A stretch of 64,000 nt of DNA, taken from positions 113,547,519-113,611,518 of the forward strand of contig OW386286.2 in the NCBI GenBank assembly GCA_936432065.2, given 5' to 3'. This document shows positions 45,684 through 54,848 of this stretch, piece after piece. This DNA is from Rutpela maculata (Eukaryota; Arthropoda; Insecta; Coleoptera; Cerambycidae). The number at the start of each line of letters is the position of its first letter. The first letter of the stretch is position 1. Under the pieces are notes generated by a model. It was not told the origin of the DNA and ran no database searches. It saw only the letters and a list, made by a program, of their open reading frames with translations. The position numbers were made by a program, and so were the translations under genes.

Positions 45684-46986
45684 CAGTGGCAGTTTCTCTG
45701 AGGAGGCAGAGGAGGCCGGGCCTCCCTGCTTGTGATTGCCCTTTTGTCTTTACAGTATTACAGTTACCGTATATTGCCATAAATTTACTTTATAAAATAA
45801 AAAACTTGAATTTTTAATATAAATATTCCCTAAATCTGTGAATTTGAACTACCTATAACTGGCAACGCTGCCTGCAAAGCTTTTCCAATTGTCGATCTTC
45901 GAGTCAAGCCTCCACTATCTTCGCTTTGTGTGAATGATTAACCAGCTGTATTTGAAACGTTAAAAGCAATTCCAATTAAAAACCGCTATCAAAACCACGT
46001 GATGGAGGCCCGTCTCCGCACCAATGAGAAGGATCCTATCCTATCTAGACCGAGATGTTTTACTTGGCCGTTAGCAGCATTGACATTTATGGTTGTGTTT
46101 TATATAGTTGTGGAAAGTGTAATAAGTGCATTTTGAAGTTTTATTTAAATTTTAAATATTTAATAATTGTATGTCAAGTATGGAATTTAACGTAACTGTG
46201 AGTATAAACACAAACAATAATAATGTCAGTGTCGGTAGAGGCTTAAAATCAGTAGATGATATTGTAAATTTTCTTTTAAAGAATCAAAACTTTAGCCAGT
46301 TAACATACGATAACAAGGTATTTATAAAAACATTAAAAAGACCCCAACCTACCTTGCCAAAATCTCATAGTAAATTCAAAACATAATCGTTCTTTTTGTG
46401 TACGTAATGGTATGATAAATGTAAGTGGTTCACAGGAAGTACAGTACAAAATAAATTATATTGCTGGTATTGTTTACTTTTTTCTAATGACTCGGAGAAC
46501 ACTGTTTGGACAAAATTAAGATATAATGATTTAAAAAACTTACAGAGACCAATTGAAAGGCATTTAGCAGCTTCAATAAAATTCAAATTATTTGGCAAAC
46601 ATAATATTTTAAATTCTATTGATCAAGTAGATCGTAATGTAAAGGTTAAAGAAAATAGAGAAATCTTAATAAGACTAATTGATACGGTAATTTTTTTATA
46701 TTGTCAAGAATTGTCTATCCCCATAATCCCTCCTTGGCAAGATATCCTTCAGACCTTCACGTTGGTTCTTGCTGGACGGTAGAATTTGTTTTTTACGTTA
46801 TACTTTTATACTTATAATAAAACAAATTATACCGACTAACATGAAAAGAAAATTACATAATTTGTGTAATGGTAGACATTTTTAAATTGCTAGAAAAACA
46901 CAATGAGCTTGAAATTTCTAAAAAAAATTTCGCCTGCTGCGCGCTTCCCCTGCCTCCTCAGTTTAAAAACTCACAAGCCGCCACTG
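45684..46986 (+). mobile_element. hAT transposon with TTF-type finger, C-terminally deleted
   Basis: 1,303 bp from CAGTGGC to GCCACTG with a perfect 8-bp duplication TGACATAG (45676-45683, 46987-46994), diagnostic for hAT. Holds the N-terminal part of a transposase (see 46171); the catalytic and hATC regions are absent. Confidence 0.8.
46171..46760 (+). pseudogene. hAT transposase N-terminal fragment (TTF-like zinc finger)
   Basis: Opens MSSMEFNVTVSINTN, then VDDIVNFLL. After a frame change at 46385 it continues as NRSFCVRNGMINVSG, a degenerate KLYCWYCLLFSND finger region, VWTKLRYNDLKNLQRPIERH, and IKFKLFGKHNILNSI. This order (finger, W-x-D-L-K block, LFG block) is typical of TTF-finger hAT transposases. 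At least three frameshifts. Confidence 0.6.
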
Positions 46987-46994
46987 TGACATAG

Positions 46995-47905
46995 TATGGA
47001 CCTTCAACTCATATATTAAGAAAGATCTGAACTTTTAAAGATTTCGTGTTTCGCCTTCTTTGCAGATTGCGAAAACGGGCACCTCAACACGGTTTTTGTC
47101 AAATAAATCGAAAAGTATCACTCCTAGTTAAAAAATTAAAATCTCCAAGGAAAAGTTCATAAACCGAAGAGCAATTTGCTGGTTTTAAAGTATTCGTATC
47201 TTTTTTTGTTTTTTCAGATAGGTTTAAAAATGGCGTAAACGTTTTAAGTCTTTAAAAGTTAAATATCTCAGAAACTATTGCACTTGCACCAAAAATGTTA
47301 AGAAACCAAATTAAAGATTATCGATTAGCTAAGTTTTTTTCCTGCTTAAAAAATAAAGAAGTTATGACCAATACAATGGGCGTATGTGCATTTTTCCCTA
47401 AAAATCTTGCCAATAGGCCTCTTACATGTGCCATATTTCAAATTAATTTATATATATATATATTAATATACTGTTACTAAACATTAGCAATTATCAAATC
47501 TGTTTTCATAATTTCTAACTGGAAAGTATTTAAATAACCGACTAATATCCAGGAGAAGGGGCATATCTGAAAACACACTCATATTGGAGTTGACATCATT
47601 TGTCATTAGGTATATCTCTGCGCGTGCATGCGTGCAATGATTCGGACATATTTGCGGTTATTTCCTAAAATTATTTAGTTGTATTCGGTCTGTGAATTGT
47701 ACCATATTTAAAAGGGTTTAAATTGTTTTAAATGTGACAGAAAAAGGTTATTTCAAGGGTCAATCAGCTAATTTACGCATTACGCCTGCCGGATATATAT
47801 GCCATATACGCTACTCCGTCACAAAAATATTCATAAATAAAAAACTATGTCCTAGATGAAAAAATTTTTTTTTTTTCAAAAAATTCTCCTGTATCTTAAC
47901 ATATA
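46995..47905. other. No gene recognised
   Basis: AT-rich sequence without shared repeats; a short TA run lies near 47450. Confidence 0.4.
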
Positions 47906-47907
47906 CA

Positions 47908-49330
47908 GGGTGCGCCACTTAAAACTCTCCAGGCTTGTAACTTTCTTATTTTTTAAACGACGACCATATTTTTAAGGCATTTAAACATATGTACAGAGCG
48001 ATTTAAAAAAATTTTTGAAAAAATTATTAAGAAAGAAAACTTAATTTCCTTGAATATTTTTTGACATCACCCTGTACATGAACTGCGTTAATGTTTTCTT
48101 ATAAAGGATGTAATTAGCTTCAGTTTATGTTATTACGTCATATTCGAAATTCTTTTTGGTTTTAGAGAAAGAAATTAAAAATACTCTTTCCGATTCCTAC
48201 CTGATTTTTTTTTAAATAACTTTGAAAAGAATGTAAATAATAATTTTATGCTTTATTTGTAAAAGACATATCACAAACAATATTCAGTGTAACAAAACAG
48301 CAACAAGAAACAAAAGAAATAAATATTTTTAAAAACAAACTTATATTAAAATGTACTAATAGTCCAAGATCCCAGAGCTGCCAGACCTACGTCATTTTAG
48401 CAAAGCTAATATTTTGACAACAAATAGTGTAATATCTAATTAAGAACGTATGCGTATTTGCTAGTTTGAAAGCGGGGCCCTTTTGCAGAAAACAGGTACA
48501 AAAGGTACATACAAATTTTACTCAGTACGTTAAAGTATGATAGCTGGTTTATTTTCCACGTGACACACTAACGACGTGGTGTAAGCATCAACCTCCGAAT
48601 CTTAAGGTCCAAGGTTCGATCCTGAGCGTTCTCAGCTTTTTTTTTTCAACAAATATTAACTTAAAGTGGCGATTACCACGAAAAAGACAACCGATAGGGA
48701 AATGTTTATTATTTTTGGCCATAACTTTTTTTCTTAGTACGTATATTTGAAAAAAAAACTGAGAACGCTCAGGGATCGAACCTCGAACTTTAAGTTCCGG
48801 AGGTTGACGCTTACACCATGTAGTTAGCGTGTCACGTGTAAAATAATCCAGCTATCATATTTTAACGTACTGAATAAAATTTTTATGTACCTTTTATACC
48901 TGTTTTCTGCAAAAGGGCCCTGCTTTCAAACTAGCAAATACGCATACGTTCTTAACTAGATATTACACTATTTGTTGTCAAAATATTAGCTTTGCTAAAA
49001 TGACGTAGGTCTGGCAGCTCTGGGATCTCACTCTATAAATAGGAAATTGCAAAATTTTAATTTTTTAAAATTTTTTATTTTAATAACATAAAATGAAGCT
49101 AATTAAAACCTTTATAAGAAAACATTAACACTGTTCATGTACAAGGTGAGGTAAAAAAATATTCAAAGTTAATTTTCCTTTCTTAACAATTTTTTCTCAA
49201 AATTTTTTTTTAAATCACTGTATGCATGTTTAAAGGCTTTAAAAATGTCTACAATTTGATGTGCGCAACATGGTCATCGCTTCAAAAATAAAAAAATTAC
49301 AAGCCTGGGGAGTTTTAAGTATATGAAAAT
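47908..49330. mobile_element. Nested foldback element FB-3
   Basis: Outer arms: CACTTAAAACTCTCCAGGCT near 47923 pairs with its inverse near 49305. Inner arms of about 290 bp: 48368-48640 against 48755-49032 (CCCAGAGCTGCCAGACCTAC and inverse). The left outer end TATACAGGGTG looks like a mariner-type MITE end; the right end is truncated. Confidence 0.6.
48570..48646 (+). repeat. tRNA-like module in FB-3 (left inner arm)
   Basis: GGTTCGATCC (48613-48622) is a near-perfect B box, with an A-box-like TGGTGTAAGC upstream and a T10 tract after GAGCGTTCTCAGC. Its inverted duplicate lies at about 48755-48825 on the - strand. Confidence 0.45.
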
Positions 49331-49930
49331 TTTCGAAAATAAAAAAAGTTTTTACAATTAATTATTTTTTATTTATTTGCTTTGATCATGATTAGAGAAT
49401 ATTATTTAGGTATTATGCAAATCACAACTTACACACTTTTTATTTATTATGAAAATACCTACTTTCTGTATATTGTTGCCCTAATCTGGGCACGCTAATA
49501 TATTAGTCAGGTAAATACTTTAAAACACTCATTATTGGAGAATCAATCAAAACAACTACTCTTCTAGCTAATACTGACGAAGTATTGAATTACATGATAG
49601 GATTCTTAGCATTTTAAAGAAAAAATATATTGAAAATACTTAAATCATTTATTCAAATTTAATCATTCACACTTTTTTATTTAATATGAAATTATCTACT
49701 TTCTGTATATTAGTGCCTTAATCGGGTCACGCTAATATACTACTTAGGAAAACACTTTAAAACACTCATTATTGGAAAACCAATCAAAACAACTACTCTT
49801 CTAGCTAATACTGACGAAGTATTGAATTACATGATAGGATTCCTGGCATTTTAAGGCAAAAAAAATATATTGAAAATAGTTAAATTATTTATTGAAATTC
49901 AGTCATTCACAACAATTATTGAACCATACA

Positions 49931-50001
49931 TTCTATTTCAACTCTAGAAAAGTTGTACAAGTTTTTTCGAACTCGTTAGTTCTCATCAGTAGAGTATAGA
50001 A
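49931..50001 (-). ncRNA. Type I hammerhead ribozyme motif
   Basis: Exact inverted duplicate of the motif at 50467-50537; all core nucleotides are conserved. On the - strand the core CTGATGA is followed by a GAACT/AGTTC stem, GAA, an A-T-rich stem III and the C at the predicted cleavage site. Confidence 0.75.
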
Positions 50002-50466
50002 ACATTCATGAGTGTTTTAAAGTGTTTTCCTAAGTAGTATATTAGCGTGACCCGATTAAGGCACTAATATACAGAAAGTAGATAATTTCATATTAAATAA
50101 AAAAGTGTGAATGATTAAATTTGAATAAATGATTTAAGTATTTTCAATATATTTTTTTCTTTAAAATGCTAAGAATCCTATCATGTAATTCAATACTTCG
50201 TCAGTATTAGCTAGAAGAGTAGTTGTTTTGATTGATTCTCCAATAATGAGTGTTTTAAAGTATTTACTTGACTAGTATATTAGCGTGCCCAGATTAGGGC
50301 AACAATATACAGAAAGTAGGTATTTTCATAATAAATAAAAAGTGTGTAAGTTGTGATTTGCATAATACCTAAATAATATTCTCTAATCATGATCAAAGCA
50401 AATAAATAAAAAATAATTAATTGTAAAAATAAATCAAGAATAGGCTTGTAAATAATGAATGAATGT

Positions 50467-50537
50467 TTCTATACTCTACTGATGAGAACTAACGAGTTCG
50501 AAAAAACTTGTACAACTTTTCTAGAGTTGAAATAGAA
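50467..50537 (+). ncRNA. Type I hammerhead ribozyme motif
   Basis: 71 nt. Stem I: TTCTAT and ACTCTA (50467-50478) pair with TAGAGT and ATAGAA (50522-50537), leaving a TGAA bulge. Core CTGATGA 50479-50485; stem II GAACT-AACG-AGTTC 50486-50499; GAA 50500-50502; stem III 50503-50520 (four A-T pairs, a C-C mismatch, two more pairs); cleavage-site C at 50521. The 10.1/11.1 G-C and 15.1/16.1 A-U pairs are present. Open at stem I, so type I, as in animal satellite and retrozyme ribozymes. Confidence 0.8.
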
Positions 50538-51085
50538 TGTATGGTTCAATAATTGTTGTGAATGACTGAATTTCAATAAATAATTTAACTATTTTCAATA
50601 TATTTTTTTTGCCTTAAAATGCCAGGAATCCTATCATGTAATTCAATACTTCGTCAGTATTAGCTAGAAGAGTAGTTGTTTTGATTGGTTTTCCAATAAT
50701 GAGTGTTTTAAAGTGTTTTCCTAAGTAGTATATTAGCGTGACCCGATTAAGGCACTAATATACAGAAAGTAGATAATTTCATATTAAATAAAAAAGTGTG
50801 AATGATTAAATTTGAATAAATGATTTAAGTATTTTCAATATATTTTTTTCTTTAAAATGCTAAGAATCCTATCATGTAATTCAATACTTCGTCAGTATTA
50901 GCTAGAAGAGTAGTTGTTTTGATTGATTCTCCAATAATGAGTGTTTTAAAGTATTTACCTGACTAGTATATTAGCGTGCCCAGATTAGGGCAACAATATA
51001 CAGAAAGTAGGTATTTTCATAATAAATAAAAAGTGTGTAAGTTGTGATTTGCATAATACCTAAATAATATTCTCTAATCAAAAAA

Positions 51086-51726
51086 AGTTTGTCGTTTAGT
51101 CAAAATTACGAGCACATTTTTAGTGAAGTAACAGTCGAGTAATTGTTGTTTAAAGAAAATAATAAATAATAATCGATAGAAACAAAAATACCATTGGAAG
51201 CGCTTATTTGTGTACTTGCATTTAAAAAAAAAATAGATCGATAGCTCCATTAGATTTGAAGATGTGGCAGTGTAAATGTTAAAAAACACGGTTTTTATAG
51301 TCTATCAATTTCTCAAGTTTTTTTGAAATAAAAAATATCTGTACCATAAAAAATATAGTAAATAGCCATTTCTTATGTAGAATTTTTCACTTTATAAAAA
51401 CTACACTCTCTGGTGCTACGCTGATTTTTTTTTTTTTTCTCGAGAACGGAGATTTCTCTGGTCTATTTCGCTCCACTATCAAGCTATTACAAGGGCAATA
51501 TCCATGAATGGAATTAATTGAAAATGTCCGATAGCGCTGTGTCTCCTGACGCATGACGTTACACGTTGTTTGCGCGCCTAATGGATTTATTCAAACTTTA
51601 ATGTTGAATACCGTCTGTAAAAGAAAAAATCCTTTACACACTGTATTTTGTATTAAGTAAAGATTCTAAAAATGCTAAAATTATATTTTGTGCAAGAAGC
51701 CTATTATTATTTTCAGCACATTTACC
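51086..51726. other. No gene recognised
   Basis: AT-rich; no shared repeat or motif seen. Confidence 0.4.
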
Positions 51727-51730
51727 TTAA

Positions 51731-52599
51731 CACTTTAACTGCTGTGTAGCAATATGATACACACCGCTCAGGTCTCTGGCGCATTGTGTAGTAATATGCT
51801 ACACAAGAGTGTACTGTTTTAATGATGTCTATGTGTGACAGACCTGGACTTACATTAATTCTGTGTGGAACTGTGCAACACAACACCTGAATCTACGTGT
51901 TTTTAAAATAGCTTATGAATTAAGTTATTTCTTGTGGGTTAAATTCTCTTTATTAAAAATAAATATCAAATACAAGTAAATTCTTTTATTTTGTACGACA
52001 ATTATCAGAAATATGGAAAAAACATTAAATATTTGGTCAAAGAAATGCATATATCATATAAAATGAAAGGAAAATAATTTATTTTACACTACACTACATG
52101 TAAAACATTCAATACATAAATGAGGAGCATCAGGACATGCTGGACATACTTGATTGTTGGTGCCGTTTTAAGTGCATAGGATCTTCCTTGTTCCCTGCTA
52201 AAAATTTTGTAGCAGTTCTTGCACCGGCTACGATTATCTTTACCACTTTTCTTTGAAATTTCAAGTCTATGTTTATCGACTATCTCTTTGACAGTAATAT
52301 TTTTCAAAAAGCAGATAAACAATCAGGAGCATATATTTTGTACAAGTCTGCTGTGCGTCATATTGCTAGACACAGCCTGTGACATTGACAATCATGTATA
52401 AAGTGGTGTAACACAAAAAAAACTGAGATGTGGTGAGGTGTGTAATTATACTACACAGAGATTTTTCAGTTATTCAAATCAAATTTTTGTTTAAATTAAT
52501 ATTTATTATCTCATCATGCCATTTTCTGTATGGAATTGCAAAAAAAATGTTTTAGTAGTTTGGGACCTTTTCATGTTTTTTAGTGCCGCAGTTAAATTG
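51731..52599 (-). mobile_element. piggyBac element 2, internally deleted
   Basis: 869 bp between TTAA sites (51727-51730, 52600-52603). Ends CACTTTAACTGC and inverse with one mismatch. Palindromic subterminal repeats of a TGTGTAGYAATATGMTACACA type at about 51745, 51785 and 52437. Keeps only the C-terminus of a transposase. Confidence 0.75.
52078..52322 (-). pseudogene. piggyBac transposase C-terminal cysteine-rich domain
   Basis: Open frame with HRLEISKKSGKDNRSRCKNC and FSREQGRSYAL; after a frameshift near 52150 the paired CPAC and CIECF cysteines follow to the stop. This is the C-terminal zinc-binding domain seen in piggyBac-like transposases. Confidence 0.65.
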
Positions 52600-52603
52600 T
52601 TAA

Positions 52604-53413
52604 AGTGCAACATCCTGTTGAGTAGTCATAGAAAAAGTATAGTATGCTTCTCATGTGTGTAAATAGCTATTAATCACTCGGATAAACTATGACACTCGCC
52701 TTCGGCTCGTGCCGTAAACGTCATCCTCTTGAGTAATTAGTCATCATTATAAGTTCATTGAATAATATATTTTCCAAAAAACTGTTTTATATTACTTGTC
52801 AAGACATACTACTCGGAAAAAATAATGATATTATGATATGGCTGATGGGCAAAAAAGGCCCTTATCTACCCTTGTCCTTTGGTGTCTTAGCATGTTTAGA
52901 TAATGTACCTCATTTCTATTAAGTAATATGAACTACAAAACATATTTTATTGACTTGTGTAAATTCTAGTTTCTTAGCACCAATAAATCCTTCTTTCTTT
53001 CTCTCTTATGAGGTGGGATTTTATGCAGCCGCCATCCATTCTATAATGACATATTGTTAGATTTGTAATGGACGAAATTTGAGCAAAATCTTTAGATGTT
53101 TTTGGTAAAATCGAAAATTGTCAGGTTATATAAAAAGTAAAAAAAAAAACAGATTGCAAAGCACAATAATCTGTATCAAATATGTTCATTTTCAAGATGC
53201 AGGGCACCTTGAAAATGATTTACTTTAGATCTAATTCCGTTTTTTAAACTTTTTCAGAATACTGGGCCATAATTTCACTACAAGATGGATGTGAATGAAT
53301 TTCTGTTTGATTTGTATATACATACATACGTTCAATATCTTAAGAGAGATCAATTTGACTTAAATTTGTCATGATTTACTGTAAATAAGGATGATCTAAT
53401 GTGTAATAAATAA
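52604..53413. other. Downstream of the brawnin-like gene, nothing recognised
   Basis: No coding motif or shared repeat. CGCCTTCGGCTCGTGCC near 52700 is GC-rich but unassigned. Confidence 0.35.
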
Positions 53414-53419
53414 TTTATT
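53414..53419 (-). promoter_or_regulatory. Poly(A) signal of the brawnin-like gene
   Basis: AATAAA on the - strand 55 bases beyond the stop codon. Confidence 0.6.
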
Positions 53420-53473
53420 TCACTTTTTATCTAGTTTTATACCTATTAAAATAAAAATATGTTAAACATTGAT

Positions 53474-53629
53474 TTATTTTTTATGTTGTTCTAATTCTCT
53501 ATCTATGTATTTTTTTAAATCTTCCATAGGTCGATAGTAGAGATGTACTACTTGGGAACCGGCCATCATTGTTAACAAAGCAGTTGAGAGGAATGTTAAA
53601 TATTTTCTCCAAGATACTCCAGCAGGCAT
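53474..53629 (-). CDS. Brawnin/UQCC6-like mitochondrial microprotein
   Basis: 51 codons plus TAA, uninterrupted. Brawnin (UQCC6) is a small inner mitochondrial membrane protein needed to assemble respiratory complex III. The protein begins MPAGVSWRKYL, has one hydrophobic segment (residues 11-24, LTFLSTALLTMMAG), then the diagnostic SQVVHLYYRP, and a short charged helix ending LEQHKK. The MPAGV start, single membrane span and V-V-H-x-Y-Y-R-P match the family; the C-terminal tail is shorter than in vertebrates, as I recall them. The start is fixed by the conserved MPAGV. A TTTTTTAG about 78 bases upstream could be a 5' UTR splice acceptor. Being under 60 codons, it is easily missed. Could be a processed copy, but no poly(A) tail or lesion is seen. 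Confidence 0.8.
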   Translation of the reverse strand: MPAGVSWRKYLTFLSTALLTMMAGSQVVHLYYRPMEDLKKYIDRELEQHKK

Positions 53630-53777
53630 GATTCAAGTTACTAATGTTTGTTTTCTTCTTCAATATGTTCCAGGAAGTTCTTTGCCTGTCTCCGTTTAAA
53701 AGTTTTATCTAAAAAAGCATTGTCAATGAATACATAATATAATTAAATAGACATATTCGTGCAAAAACAATCACATA

Positions 53778-53900
53778 TCCCTAGTAGCACACATATTGGA
53801 CCAACGTACAATCCATATAGGAACAATATTCATATATATTGGTTCTTATTGGTTCTACATGAATTGTACGTTGGTTCAATACCTTGTGCTACTAGGGATA
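53778..53900. mobile_element. Hairpin MITE upstream of brawnin-like gene
   Basis: About 123 bp: ATCCCTAGTAGCACA and inverse at the ends, with a second inner pairing CCAACGTACAAT/ATTGTACGTTGG. Flanks AT-rich; target duplication uncertain. Confidence 0.6.
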
Positions 53901-54848
53901 TTAATGTTATTATTGGAATCCGCTTTGTTTTGTAGTGTAAGAATGTAATTCTGTTAGAGATAGGTAAACTCGTTTTGATTACTTTGAAAGTTTTCCTGGA
54001 AACTTTCCATTGGGAATATTGATAACTTATTTTAGGGCGAATCTGATTTGTGATGATGTAAGTTTCATTTTGATACCAAACGTCCATACAATTATATGAT
54101 TCACGTGACTTTCACAGGCTTTTACCAAATAACTCAAATATGATAATCGTTATACGTTTAGTGTATTGTATGAAAAATATGGAGAGCTTGTTTGAATTAT
54201 TAGAAAATTAAATATAAATAAAATGATTTAAAGAATGTGATAAATATGTGGATTATAAAATTAAAAATTGATACATTTGTCATTTGTCACATTTGTCAAG
54301 ACTCACTCTGCAGAGTGTAGAAATGGAATTGTAGAAGGCAAGCAGAAATGAAATAATAGCATTTAAATCTCATATTTAGTAATATTGAATGAAAAGTCAA
54401 AAAATTAAATAAATAAAATAATGAGTAAACGTTTATTTAATTTCAATAATTAAATTAAGAAAATAATATTAAGGCAATAATAAATTACATTAATAAACTA
54501 TCAAACACAACATAACATTTATCATAATTTGATTTAAATAAAAATGTTTGTTTTTTAGTTTTTATTTTTAATGTAACACAAAAACTTCAAAATCTGTTGT
54601 ATTTTTTTGAAAAGTCAAATGCATACGACAAAAAAAAATAAAAATAAACAGGCGTCCCTAGACCCAGGGGAGGCTAACGAATTTTCAAAATTTTTTTCGC
54701 AAACTGCTTTTTCAAAATTTTTTAATTAGAGAAGTGCTTCTCTAGATGTTATTTCCCAAATTTCGTATGGGTCCCATGCGCCATAGACGAGAAAAAAAAT
54801 ATTGAAATTTCACCAGCCGCCACTGATTTAGTTTTAGTATTGAGAAGG
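53901..54848. other. No gene recognised
   Basis: AT-rich. The piece 54649-54829 ends in CCGCCACTG like the hAT element at 45684, but no 8-bp duplication is seen. Confidence 0.35.

Larger units (their letters stand above)
49340..51085. repeat. Inverted array of 238-bp repeats with hammerhead motifs
   Basis: Left block (49340-50005) in - orientation, then a partial + block (50009-50440) and a full + block (50450-51085). Two tandem units with a 238-bp period are measured in each + block (starts 50012 and 50250; 50703 and 50941). Each full block carries one hammerhead motif at its outer unit. No ORF spans the units. Related single copy at 5561-5960. Confidence 0.75.

Noticed and set aside
54649..54829. 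Short hAT MITE (CAGGCGTCC to CCGCCACTG)
   Set aside because: The two ends do not match well and no 8-bp duplication is seen; only the right end resembles a hAT terminus.
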